From Maritimibacter sp. (GTDB lineage: Bacteria; Pseudomonadota; Alphaproteobacteria; Rhodobacterales; Rhodobacteraceae): a stretch of 64,000 nt of DNA. How positions within the stretch are numbered: the first letter of the stretch is position 1; each line of letters begins with the position of its first letter. Below, in pieces: positions 25,980-35,468 of the stretch. Location of the stretch: assembly GCA_002701395.1 (NCBI GenBank), contig NZVC01000059.1:23187-87186 (forward strand), read 5' to 3'. The notes below the pieces were generated by a model. That model did not search any database, was not told the DNA's origin, and worked only from the letters and a program-made list of their open reading frames with translations. The position numbers were made by a program, and so were the translations under genes.

Positions 25980-27698
25980 CTACCCGCGACGCAACCGCAT
26001 CGCCCCGGGCGCAAGCGGGAGAAGGCGGGCAGAGCCAAGCCGGGGCAGATCCATCTCGGGGATCGTGCGGGCGTCGCCGGGACGGGTGGACGGGCCGGCA
26101 TAGCTTTCGGCCGGCGCGCCATTGGCCAGCAGCACCTCGTGCGCGTCGGTTTCAAGGTGGAACACGTCGAACGCGGGCGGCAGGTCGGACAGTGGCACCC
26201 AGTCGATGCCCGGCATCCCCACCAGCGCGGACGCGACCACGATGACGTCGTCCAAGATCAGGCCGTGGTCCCCGGTCACGACAAGGTCGCGCGATGGCAC
26301 GTCCTGCCCCAAAGCACCGGTCGCGATCCGCACCGGCATCGTTTCCGGGCTGGACCGCACCGATTGCCGCCCGACCCAGCGCAAGGTGACGCAGCGGCCG
26401 TCCGCTGTCAGCACCCGGTCGCCGGGCATCAGCGTCTCGACCGGGACCGCGCCGTCTGGACAGGCGATGGCGGTTCCGACGGCGAAGCAGTTCACGTTGG
26501 TGTTTGCCGCTGACAAATCGTCTGCCGTCACCCCCGCCAGCCGAAGCACACCTGCATCGCCGCCTTGCGACAGGTCGATTTCCAGCGTGTCGCCGTCCAT
26601 CGCGGCGGCGGCCAGCAGATCGTCGAATGCGCTGAAATGCGTGGACAGATCCACCACGTCCAGCGCCGCGTCGAAATCGGTGATCAGGTCGGTCGCGCCA
26701 CCGCCGAACCCGGCGGACGCGAACCAGTCCGCCCCCGCCCCGCCGGTCAGGGTATCGTCGCCCGCACCGCCGTCCAGCGTGTCATCGCCGCCACCGCCGG
26801 ACAGCAGGTCGTCGCCGTCGCCACCGGACAGGTCGTCGTCATTCACACCGCCATAGATGTTCTCGTGAAAGAACTGTCCCTGCACGGTGGTGTTGTCCGA
26901 CCCTGCCGTCTGCGCCGACACCAGCGTCATACGGGCGAAGTCATCGGCCGTCCGCACATCGTTTCCGCTTAGACCTTCGAGGGCGGCGGCGATGTCCGCG
27001 TAATGCGGCGAGAACGCCGCCGACTGCACCTGCGACACGCCGGGGATCAGGCTGCCGCCGCCAGCCTCGAACACGCGCGAGGTCGCGCCGATGGCATAGG
27101 TTTCCGTGTCTCCATCGCCGTCCGCGTCGTAGTCGATGAAGTTGCCGCCGCCGCTCATCCCGCCAACCACGTCGGCGCCGCGGATCATGAAATACCCGCC
27201 CTCGTCCCCTGCAATCGTCTGCGACGAATATCCCAGCAGCGAGCCCGACGTCTCGTGCAGCGTGCCAGAGGTGTTATCCAGCGAATTCTCGGCGTTGGGA
27301 TAGCCGGTGATCGTCACCGTGCCGTCCAGATCCGAAGGATCGTTGGCGATCAGCAGCGAGATAGCCGGGCCGTCGTAGAAGGCGCCGGTACTGGTCAGCG
27401 GCGCGCCCACGTGCATGCCGATGTCGAAGCCGGTGGCGATGTAGCCGGACTCGTCGACATACGGATCCCAGTCCGCCGGGTCGGCGGGCAGCGTCACGTC
27501 GATCTCTGACGTCGCGTGGGCCTCGGCCTCGCCGTTCAGGCTGCGCTGCGGCACGGCCGTATAGGTGCCACCCGCGTTCGGGATGTGGTTGGCGGAAAAG
27601 TAGATGCCGCCGCCGATGTGGATGCCGGAGAATTTGACGTCGACGGACGCAAGGTATTCGAGCCCGGTGGCGGCCGGGTCGACAATGGTGAGAGACAT
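25980..27698 (-). CDS. Trypsin-like protease / RTX / Hint fusion protein
   Basis: The protein has 572 residues. Residues 1-235 look like a trypsin-fold serine protease: His38 (FSANHIP), Asp92 (GFDIGM) and Ser182 in GGMSGGG are spaced as in a catalytic triad. RTX repeats follow at about 280-325 (GGDGDDLLSGGGGDDTLDGG), then a Hint_2 domain from Cys404 with TGDH (475-478) and HLETDAHEVLLANG. No Sec signal; the N-terminus is directly folded, as in type I substrates. The Hint domain could release the protease-RTX part outside the cell. A GC stem at about 25968-25980 overlaps its stop. Confidence 0.8.
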   Translation of the reverse strand: MSLTIVDPAATGLEYLASVDVKFSGIHIGGGIYFSANHIPNAGGTYTAVPQRSLNGEAEAHATSEIDVTLPADPADWDPYVDESGYIATGFDIGMHVGAPLTSTGAFYDGPAISLLIANDPSDLDGTVTITGYPNAENSLDNTSGTLHETSGSLLGYSSQTIAGDEGGYFMIRGADVVGGMSGGGNFIDYDADGDGDTETYAIGATSRVFEAGGGSLIPGVSQVQSAAFSPHYADIAAALEGLSGNDVRTADDFARMTLVSAQTAGSDNTTVQGQFFHENIYGGVNDDDLSGGDGDDLLSGGGGDDTLDGGAGDDTLTGGAGADWFASAGFGGGATDLITDFDAALDVVDLSTHFSAFDDLLAAAAMDGDTLEIDLSQGGDAGVLRLAGVTADDLSAANTNVNCFAVGTAIACPDGAVPVETLMPGDRVLTADGRCVTLRWVGRQSVRSSPETMPVRIATGALGQDVPSRDLVVTGDHGLILDDVIVVASALVGMPGIDWVPLSDLPPAFDVFHLETDAHEVLLANGAPAESYAGPSTRPGDARTIPEMDLPRLGSARLLPLAPGAMRLRRG

Positions 27699-27864
27699 GG
27701 GGAAAACCTGCCCGGTACTCGTTAAAACGCGTTTCTAGGTCAGGAACCTAAAATTCGTCCTAACGATGTTAAAGACGCCCGGGGTCAAGGCGACGTAAGG
27801 GAACCTTGGAGAATATCTTTCTTAAGGTGCATCAGAGGCTTAGCGGGACCGTCAGGGTTGTGTC

Positions 27865-27896
27865 GCACCGGGGACAGGTCGCGCAGCCCCCGGTGC
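27865..27896 (-). terminator. Hairpin downstream of LTD/Hint gene
   Basis: GCACCGGGG (27865-27873) pairs with CCCCGGTGC (27888-27896) around a 14-nt loop, 20 bases past the minus-strand stop at 27917. No T-tract follows, so rho-independent termination is uncertain. Confidence 0.45.
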
Positions 27897-27916
27897 CAGC
27901 CATGCAACGTGCCGAT

Positions 27917-28972
27917 TTAGCCGGTCGCCTCCAACTCCGAAACGTCGTCCAGCCCCAGCCGGTGCCGCAGGGCCGCTGGCAGCAACCGCGCCGATGCGAT
28001 GCGCGGCATACGCATCTCGGGCACGATCCTTTCGGCGCCGAAAAGCTCAAGATATTCCGCGTGATTGTCGAACGCCGCCCGCTCTGCCGCGTCAACAAAG
28101 GTCTCGGTCGGCGCGCCGTTTGCAAGGATCACCTCGTGGGCGTCGGTTTCGACGTGGTAGACGGTGAAGGCGCGCGGCAGGTCGGCCAGCGGCACAAGGT
28201 CGATCCCCGGCAGGCCCACCAGTGCGCCCGCGTTCACCACGCAGCCGTCCAGCACCATGCCGTGATCCGCCGTCACCCGCAGTTCGGCCAGCGGCAGCCC
28301 GCCGCCCAAGGCGCCGGCCGCGATCCGCACCGGGCGGCGTGCCTCGCCCATGCCACCAATGCCGCCGCGCAGGGTCTGGCGGCCGATCCATTTCACCGCG
28401 ACCGCCCGGCCGTCGGCCGTCAGGACCTCGTCGCCGATGGCAAGCGTTTCGACCGCAACCGCGCCGCCCGGCACGGAAATGGCCGTGCCCGCGCAGAAAC
28501 ACACCGCGGTGCCCAGCGTGTTGGTCGAGAAGGGCTGCGTGAGGGTGAACTCGGAGAGCGGCTCACCGCTCGTGTAATCGGTCTCGGCATCCCGGGTCGG
28601 GTCGCCCTGATAGGAGGAGTCCGCGACGAATGCCGGTCCGCCGCCGCCACCCACAGCGTCGAGGGCTTCAAATGGACCGTAGTCTAGAATAAACGCATTG
28701 TTATCCGTGGGGGCCAGTTCGTACGCCGGCGAAAAGCCAGGAGGGTAGTTGTAGTCAAGTCCCGGAATATTGCTATGGCCGACCGTGATCACTTCGCCCG
28801 CCTCGATCGTCCCGATCCCGGCCTGGGATAAGGTTGATCCGGAGGCAGTTCCGTCTTCGCCCAGAAATAAGGCGTCACCGCCGATGTCGACTGCGGTGCT
28901 GCCGGTATTCATGATCTCAAACGCGGCGTAGCCTTCGGCTGTGAAGGCGATTTCGGTAATGATGATGGCCAT
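27917..28972 (-). CDS. Lamin-tail-like/Hint domain protein (paralogue)
   Basis: The protein has 351 residues. The N-terminus IIITEIAFTAEGYAAFEIMN is lamin-tail-like, followed by a variable acidic segment and a Hint_2 domain from Cys158 (CFCAGTAISVPGG) with KWIGRQTLRGG and TADH (234-237). The C-terminus YHVETDAHEVILANGAPTE and LLPAALRHRLGLD match the gene at 24293-25366. Start at 28972 is chosen because MAIIITEI aligns with the paralogue's MVLLITEI; an upstream start at 29029 would add 19 residues. Divergent from prfC across 190 bp. Confidence 0.8.
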   Translation of the reverse strand: MAIIITEIAFTAEGYAAFEIMNTGSTAVDIGGDALFLGEDGTASGSTLSQAGIGTIEAGEVITVGHSNIPGLDYNYPPGFSPAYELAPTDNNAFILDYGPFEALDAVGGGGGPAFVADSSYQGDPTRDAETDYTSGEPLSEFTLTQPFSTNTLGTAVCFCAGTAISVPGGAVAVETLAIGDEVLTADGRAVAVKWIGRQTLRGGIGGMGEARRPVRIAAGALGGGLPLAELRVTADHGMVLDGCVVNAGALVGLPGIDLVPLADLPRAFTVYHVETDAHEVILANGAPTETFVDAAERAAFDNHAEYLELFGAERIVPEMRMPRIASARLLPAALRHRLGLDDVSELEATG

Positions 28973-29162
28973 TAGGTTTTCCGTAATTGAGAAGGGGACG
29001 ACAAGGCCGATCGAAAGAGTTAGGGCCACCGTCCCCGCGCGCGATAGTTAACACATTAGGCTTCCCAAAGTCTTGCCATTCAGGATCGCGCCAGCGCGGC
29101 GTGCCTTTCTCGCAACGCGCGCACGATTGCCCTTGGCCCCGCGCTCGCCTATATCCCGCGCC

Positions 29163-30782
29163 ATGCTGGACCGTGCTCATAACGCCCCCGACCTGCCCGC
29201 CGAGATTGCCCGGCGGCGCACCTTTGCCATCATCTCGCACCCGGATGCGGGCAAGACGACGCTGACCGAAAAATTCCTGCTGTACGGGGGCGCAATCCAG
29301 ATGGCCGGACAGGTGCGCGCCAAGGGCGAAGCGCGGCGCACGCGGTCGGACTTCATGCAGATGGAAAAGGACCGGGGCATCTCGGTCTCGGCCTCGGCCA
29401 TGTCGTTCGACTTCGCCAGTGGCGACGCCAATTACCGCTTCAATCTTGTCGACACGCCCGGCCACTCGGACTTTTCCGAGGACACCTACCGCACGCTGAC
29501 GGCGGTGGACGCGGCGATCATGGTGATCGACGGGGCGAAAGGCGTGGAAAGCCAGACGCAGAAGCTGTTCGAGGTCTGCCGCCTGCGCGACCTGCCGATC
29601 CTGACCTTCTGTAACAAGATGGACCGCGAAAGCCGCGACACGTTCGAGATCATCGACGAGATCCAGGAAAACCTTGCGATCGACGTCACCCCGGCCAGCT
29701 GGCCGATCGGCGTGGGGCGCGAGTTCGTCGGGTGTTATGACGTGCTGAACGACCGGCTAGAGATCATGGACCGCGCCGACCGCAACAAGGTGGCGGAATC
29801 GATCAAGATCGCCGGTCTGGACGACCCCAAGCTGGCCGACCACGTTCCCGCCCACCTGCTGGACCAGTTGCGCGAAGAACTGGAGATGGCCAAGGAACTG
29901 CTGCCGAAATTCGACGCGCAGGCCTTCCTTGACGGGACGCTCACACCGATCTGGTTCGGCAGCGCGATCAACTCGTTCGGCGTCAAGGAACTGATGGACG
30001 GCATCGGCAAGTACGGCCCGGTGCCGCAACCGCAATCGGCCGAGCCGCGCCACATCGGCCCGGATGAAAACAAGGTGATGGGCTTCGTGTTCAAGGTGCA
30101 GGCCAACATGGACCCCAAGCACCGCGACCGTGTGGCCTTTGTCCGTCTTGCCTCGGGTCACTTCACGCGCGGGCAGAAACTGACCCATGTGCGAACCAAG
30201 AAGCCGATGGCGATCTCGAACCCGGTGCTGTTCCTCGCCTCGGACCGCGAGCTTGCGGAAGAGGCATGGGCCGGCGACATCATCGGCATCCCGAACCACG
30301 GGCAACTGCGCATCGGCGACACCCTGACCGAGGGCGAGGCGATCCGCGTCACCGGTATCCCGTCCTTCGCGCCAGAGCTTTTGCAGAACTGCCGAGCGGG
30401 CGATCCGATGAAGGCCAAGCACCTTGAGAAGGCGCTGATGCAGTTCGCCGAGGAAGGCGCGGCCAAGGTGTTCAAGCCGAACATCGGGTCGGGTTTCATC
30501 GTCGGCGTCGTCGGCGCGCTTCAGTTCGAGGTGCTGGCCAGCCGGATCGAGATGGAATACGGCCTGCCAGTGCGGTTTGAGCCGTCGCAGTTCACCTCTG
30601 CCCGCTGGGTGTCCGGCCCGAAGGCGGCGGTCGACAAATTCGTCAACGCCAACAAGCAGCACATCAGCCACGATAACGACGGCGACATCGTTTTCATGAC
30701 CCGGCTGCAGTGGGACATCGACCGGGTGGAACGCGACTATCCCGAACTGACGCTGTCCGCGACCAAGGAAATGATGGTCTAA
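29163..30782 (+). CDS. prfC: Peptide chain release factor 3
   Basis: The protein has 539 residues, close to the 529 of E. coli RF3. The GTPase motifs are intact: HPDAGKTTLTEKFLL (G1), RGISVSASAM (switch I), DTPGHSDFSEDT (G3) and CNKMDRESRDT (G4), followed by beta-barrel domains. RF3 uses GTP to eject RF1/RF2 from the ribosome after termination. The start at 29163 gives the normal family N-terminus. A perfect stem follows the stop at 30791-30811. Confidence 0.95.
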   Translation: MLDRAHNAPDLPAEIARRRTFAIISHPDAGKTTLTEKFLLYGGAIQMAGQVRAKGEARRTRSDFMQMEKDRGISVSASAMSFDFASGDANYRFNLVDTPGHSDFSEDTYRTLTAVDAAIMVIDGAKGVESQTQKLFEVCRLRDLPILTFCNKMDRESRDTFEIIDEIQENLAIDVTPASWPIGVGREFVGCYDVLNDRLEIMDRADRNKVAESIKIAGLDDPKLADHVPAHLLDQLREELEMAKELLPKFDAQAFLDGTLTPIWFGSAINSFGVKELMDGIGKYGPVPQPQSAEPRHIGPDENKVMGFVFKVQANMDPKHRDRVAFVRLASGHFTRGQKLTHVRTKKPMAISNPVLFLASDRELAEEAWAGDIIGIPNHGQLRIGDTLTEGEAIRVTGIPSFAPELLQNCRAGDPMKAKHLEKALMQFAEEGAAKVFKPNIGSGFIVGVVGALQFEVLASRIEMEYGLPVRFEPSQFTSARWVSGPKAAVDKFVNANKQHISHDNDGDIVFMTRLQWDIDRVERDYPELTLSATKEMMV

Positions 30783-30790
30783 GACGGTGC

Positions 30791-30811
30791 CCGGCGGCGA
30801 AAGACCGCCGG
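30791..30811 (+). terminator. Hairpin after prfC
   Basis: CCGGCGG (30791-30797) pairs with CCGCCGG (30805-30811) around CGAAAGA, 8 bases past the stop. There is no T-tract, so it may be an mRNA end stem. Confidence 0.45.
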
Positions 30812-30989
30812 TATCGTCCGATGCGCCTGACCGGGGCTTGCTTGCAGGGCCCCGCGTCATACCTGCTTGGGCCAAGGCCCGTGCGTGTGCTGACATCTGC
30901 GGGCGTCCATTCACCCATGCGCCCGCGTCCCTGAACGGACCGCGCGGCGCCAGACCGGCCCGCGCCGACACGAGACACGGACGTTAACG

Positions 30990-31463
30990 ATGCGCAAAAC
31001 CGCCTTCCCGCTTCTTGCCCTGCCCTTCCTTGCCCTGCCGTTCTCGGCGCTGGCACAGGATACCGCCCCCAGCGTTTCCGAAGTCGACGGCGCACGCATC
31101 CTGCAGCCGTGGGCGGTTCTCGAGGATGGCGGGCTTCAGGTTTACATGCGGATCGAAAATACCGGCAGCGTCGGCCTGTTGTTGTCGGGGGGCGAGACCG
31201 CCGACGGCGCCAAGCTTGCGCTGCAAGGCACCGAGATGAACGCGACGACAGCCGTGGCGATGGAGGAATTCCCGATCGCCCCCGGCGTGTCCATCGAGCT
31301 GGAACCGGACGCGATGTACCTTGGGATGACCGACGCCTCTGACGTATCCGAGGGGGATCGCATCGAGGCCCGCATCTTCCTCGACACCGTCGAGGACGTC
31401 GAAGTCGAGATCGAGGTTTTCGCCGCAGGGACAAAGATGCACCCGTCCGACGCGGCAGAGTAG
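30990..31463 (+). CDS. PCuAC-like periplasmic protein lacking copper His ligands
   Basis: The protein has 157 residues with a signal peptide (MRKTAFPLLALPFLALPFSALA). The mature sequence follows the PCuAC copper chaperone pattern: WAV...YMRIENTGSVGLLL, then a middle strand, then LEPDAMYLGM where HxM is expected. The His/Met ligand set HM...M...HxM is not kept: Asn follows the first Met and Met replaces the second His. It may be a paralogue that no longer binds Cu(I) in the usual way. Convergent with a lipoprotein gene. Confidence 0.65.
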   Translation: MRKTAFPLLALPFLALPFSALAQDTAPSVSEVDGARILQPWAVLEDGGLQVYMRIENTGSVGLLLSGGETADGAKLALQGTEMNATTAVAMEEFPIAPGVSIELEPDAMYLGMTDASDVSEGDRIEARIFLDTVEDVEVEIEVFAAGTKMHPSDAAE

Positions 31464-31509
31464 GCCCCGCCACCGGTCGGGACGTTAGTGCCCAAACCGT
31501 GCGACCGGG

Positions 31510-32013
31510 TCAGCAGCCTGTGGCGATCTCGAACGGGCCAGCCTGCGAGACTGCGCCGGTTTGATCCGCCGCCTCGACCTTCAGAATGCCGGTGAAGGGC
31601 GCTTCTGTCGCCAAGCTTAGCACCACGCTGTTGCGGATTGCGCCCGGCACCTCGGGTCGGAACAGAACGCGGATCTGTTCGTCCCCCGGTCCGCCGCCTT
31701 CCATCAGGGTAATATCGCTGCCCGCCGGGGTCATCTGCGTGCCGTCCGCCAAAGCGCCGGACCACGTCAGGCGGGCGCTGTCCAGCCCGTCGGCATCGTA
31801 CAGGCTGACCCCGATCCGCGCGGGCCCGTCTGCCGTGCTGCAGCCGGGCATGGCCGCCGGGCGGCCTTCGGCATCGGGCATCGTGACGGCAATGGCCGGG
31901 CCATCCCCCCGCGCGCCCGGCGCAAGCCCGGACAGCAGCCCCTCCCCCCCGCCGGAGCAAGCGGCCAACATCAGCGGCAGGACTGACACGAAGCGTTGCA
32001 TGAACGGCAGCAT
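31510..32013 (-). CDS. Putative lipoprotein of unknown function
   Basis: The protein has 167 residues: a short signal peptide ending in LAAC (Cys at about residue 19), then a Ser/Gly-rich stretch and a compact beta-rich domain with several Asp-Gly turns. I do not recognise the family. Start 32013 (MLPFMQRF) or 32001 (MQRF) are equally plausible; no ribosome site stands out. The small membrane-protein gene at 32088-32234 is 74 bases upstream on the same strand. Confidence 0.6.
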   Translation of the reverse strand: MLPFMQRFVSVLPLMLAACSGGGEGLLSGLAPGARGDGPAIAVTMPDAEGRPAAMPGCSTADGPARIGVSLYDADGLDSARLTWSGALADGTQMTPAGSDITLMEGGGPGDEQIRVLFRPEVPGAIRNSVVLSLATEAPFTGILKVEAADQTGAVSQAGPFEIATGC

Positions 32014-32087
32014 AGCATGGCGCCGTGTCTCTGGCGAGAATCGCGCGGGCTTCTGCGGCATCTGACCAAGGCGCCGCCGGATCGGTG

Positions 32088-32234
32088 TCAGAGTTCGGCG
32101 CCCTCTGCCTGTTCGCGGGCGGACAGCTGTTCGGCGCGGCCCGGACGTCGGGTCCAGAACACGAAGACAAGATAGACGATCGCAAGCACGGCCATCGTCG
32201 CGGCGCCCGGCACAAGATAAGGGGAAAATTCCAT
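32088..32234 (-). CDS. Small single-span membrane protein
   Basis: A 48-codon reading frame begins MEFSPYLVPGAATMAVLAI, continues with a hydrophobic helix to about residue 27 and ends in a basic/acidic tail (TRRPGRAEQ). GGAGG stands 5 nt before the ATG. The TM helix, positive-inside tail and ribosome site support a real gene. The family is not recognised; it may be co-transcribed with the lipoprotein gene. Confidence 0.55.
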   Translation of the reverse strand: MEFSPYLVPGAATMAVLAIVYLVFVFWTRRPGRAEQLSAREQAEGAEL

Positions 32235-32642
32235 GACATCCTCCGATTACAGTCTCACGATGCAATCATTGCGGGTATTCACGGCTATTATGTGTCAATT
32301 CTCGGCCCGTGAAGGGGTGGTCGCGTAACAACCACCCCCTGAGGCGTCCGGCACGCAAGACTTGGCAGCGGTCGAGAATCATCGCGAAGACCGCGTAACT
32401 TGTGCGACGACTTGCCAGTTCATGAACAGCGCAAGCATCGACCAGAACGCCCGCCTGCCACGCAGCAACTGCATTGACCTTCGAAGACAGAACGTCGGAG
32501 CCGTTAATGCCTTTGGGGAAAACTTGACCATGTTGCCCGTTTCGCTTATGTCACGGCCTCGTCGAAGACAGGCAATCCGGCCTGTCGGGCCGCTCGAGTT
32601 ACGCGGCCGTTGTCACAGCCGCACCAAACTCGAAAGGGCTAC
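32235..32642. other. Intergenic region upstream of DEAD-box helicase
   Basis: These 408 bases hold a hairpin (GGGGTGGT 32314-32321 with ACCACCCC 32331-32338), a promoter at 32524-32552 and a structured leader before the helicase gene. A minus-strand TTGACA (32293-32298) may serve the small membrane-protein gene. No coding sequence is credible here. Confidence 0.55.
32524..32552 (+). promoter_or_regulatory. Promoter and structured leader of DEAD-box helicase
   Basis: TTGACC (32524-32529) and TATGTC (32547-32552) have a 17-base spacer. The leader of about 84 bases contains stems 32567-32586 (GACAGGC/GCCTGTC) and 32588-32608 (GGCCGC/GCGGCC). Confidence 0.6.
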
Positions 32643-34091
<1,449 letters not shown>

Positions 34092-34108
34092 CGCGCCGCC
34101 GCGAGACC

Positions 34109-34142
34109 CCGGCCGCGTTCATTTTGAAATGCGGCCGGTTTT
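34109..34142 (+). terminator. Intrinsic terminator of DEAD-box helicase
   Basis: CCGGCCGC (34109-34116) pairs with GCGGCCGG (34131-34138), with an inner ATTT/AAAT pairing, followed at once by TTTTAA. Confidence 0.85.
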
Positions 34143-34208
34143 AACGCGCCCTTCACCCCTGCCCCGCTAGAACCGCCCCCGAATTGGGTGTCAGGATTCA
34201 GTCAGGGC

Positions 34209-34529
34209 ATGAAACTTAGCGACTTCATGGATGACCGGCGCGTGCCGCTCGCGCTTTCCGCCCGGATTGAAACCGGCGAAGGCGGCTATGATGCGACGGT
34301 CACCGACCTGTCCTATGGCGGCGCCTGTCTTGAGGCGCCGGAAACACCCGAGGTTCTGCCAAAAGGCACCCTCTTTCTGACCATCGACGATCTTGGGACA
34401 TTCGATGTCCTGTTCCGCTGGCGCAAAGACCGCCGCATCGGCGTGTCCTTCGTCCGCGAACACGATGCACGCCCCCGGCTGGAAGCGTTCTTCGCCAGCC
34501 GCGGGATCAGCCTTGGCGCGGGGGACTGA
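34209..34529 (+). CDS. PilZ-domain protein
   Basis: The protein has 106 residues, essentially one PilZ domain: DDRRVPLALSARI supplies the RxxxR-type loop in reduced form and VTDLSYGGACLE the D/NxSxxG motif that contacts cyclic di-GMP. The arginine pair is Arg-Arg-x5-Arg rather than textbook RxxxR, so ligand binding is likely but unproven. The start at 34209 is an ATG; a GTG at 34188 would add seven residues. Confidence 0.75.
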   Translation: MKLSDFMDDRRVPLALSARIETGEGGYDATVTDLSYGGACLEAPETPEVLPKGTLFLTIDDLGTFDVLFRWRKDRRIGVSFVREHDARPRLEAFFASRGISLGAGD

Positions 34530-34972
34530 CGCTCCACGGTGAATGACGCCCCAGGGCGGGCGCGCGGGCAGAAGGCCGCATCCGACATGCAACCGGCGTT
34601 GACTGGCCGGGGATCCCCGACCACCCAAGCGGGCCCCGTCCGGACACCTTGCCCGCCCAATCCGGCTGGCGCGCCGCAGGGTCCCGTTCGTCATCCCCTA
34701 TCGGACGGACCAGACTGCGGCGCGCCGCCTTGATCGGATCTTTCCAACGCGCGGACCAACCAATCCCGACCACACCACGAAAAAGGCCGACGCCCTGATG
34801 GCGCCGGCCAAAAAACTCGTACTCTTATTTGTACACACCGGGCGCGCCGGTCTTGGACAAAACACGTAATTTGTTATCTTCTCACCGCAAAAGCGGACGT
34901 GTTCTTGTTCAAAGCCTGTAATCTATACGCCGGACCCGCCGCTCCGGATGACCTCCGGACCGGCGGCAACGC
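34530..34972. other. Intergenic region with three hairpins
   Basis: These 443 bases hold a minus-strand terminator (34780-34809), a short stem ACCGG/CCGGT (34838-34852) and a stem next to the osmC stop (34936-34966, 12 bp with one mismatch). Between the last and first lie about 125 AT-rich bases without coding potential. A short non-coding RNA or long osmC 3' leader could occupy it. 34530-34780 shows nothing. Confidence 0.45.
34780..34809 (-). terminator. Intrinsic terminator, minus strand
   Basis: GGCCGACGCC (34785-34794) pairs with GGCGCCGGCC (34800-34809) with one mismatch around CTGAT; the minus strand continues TTTTTCG. It lies 164 bases past the osmC stop. Confidence 0.7.
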
Positions 34973-35392
34973 TTAGGCGAGCTTTGCGTCCAGCGTGATT
35001 TCCGCGTCGAACAGCTTCGACACCGGGCAGCCTTCCTTGGCTTTGCCGGCGGCTTCCTGAAACTTGGCGTCATCCCCACCGGGGATCGAGGCCGTCAGGT
35101 CCAGATGAACCTTGGTGATCGTCAGGCTGCCGGGATCAAGCGTGACCTTGGCGGTCGTCTCGATGCTGTCGGCAACCATGTCGTAGTCGCCAAGGATGTT
35201 CGACAGCGCCATCGAGAAGCACGCCGCGTGCGCCGCGCCCAGAAGCTCTTCGGGGTTGGTGCCCTTGCCGTCCTCGAACCGGGTGTTGAACCCATAGGGC
35301 TGGTCGCTGAGGACGCCCGTCTCTGTCGAGATAAAGCCCTTGCCGTCTTTCAGACCGCCGGACCATTTCGCGGAACCGGTTTTGTGGATCAT
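34973..35392 (-). CDS. osmC: OsmC family peroxiredoxin
   Basis: The protein has 139 residues. The two redox cysteines are present as AAHAACFSM and EGCPVSKLF, with the conserved NPEELLGAAHAAC in front. OsmC reduces organic hydroperoxides through a peroxidatic/resolving Cys pair in the cytoplasm. GGAGG sits 6 nt before the ATG at 35392, deciding against a Met two codons earlier. Two stems (35402-35422 and 35429-35453) separate it from the RNase J gene. Confidence 0.9.
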   Translation of the reverse strand: MIHKTGSAKWSGGLKDGKGFISTETGVLSDQPYGFNTRFEDGKGTNPEELLGAAHAACFSMALSNILGDYDMVADSIETTAKVTLDPGSLTITKVHLDLTASIPGGDDAKFQEAAGKAKEGCPVSKLFDAEITLDAKLA

Positions 35393-35428
35393 GTCCATCC
35401 TCCTGTCATGTCGCCAGACAGGTAGGCT

Positions 35429-35453
35429 GGCGGGGGCGTTCGTCACCCCCGCC
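35429..35453 (-). terminator. Hairpin after RNase J gene
   Basis: GGCGGGGG (35429-35436) pairs with CCCCCGCC (35446-35453) around CGTTCGTCA, 16 bases past the rnj stop. No T-tract follows. It is a plausible 3' end of the nuo-birA-coaX-rnj transcript. Confidence 0.5.
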
Positions 35454-35468
35454 GCCGAGAATTTTCCG

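Noticed and set aside
34895..34920. GTTC-TT-GTTC as an alphaproteobacterial LexA box
   Set aside because: That box needs a 7-base spacer, here it is 2.
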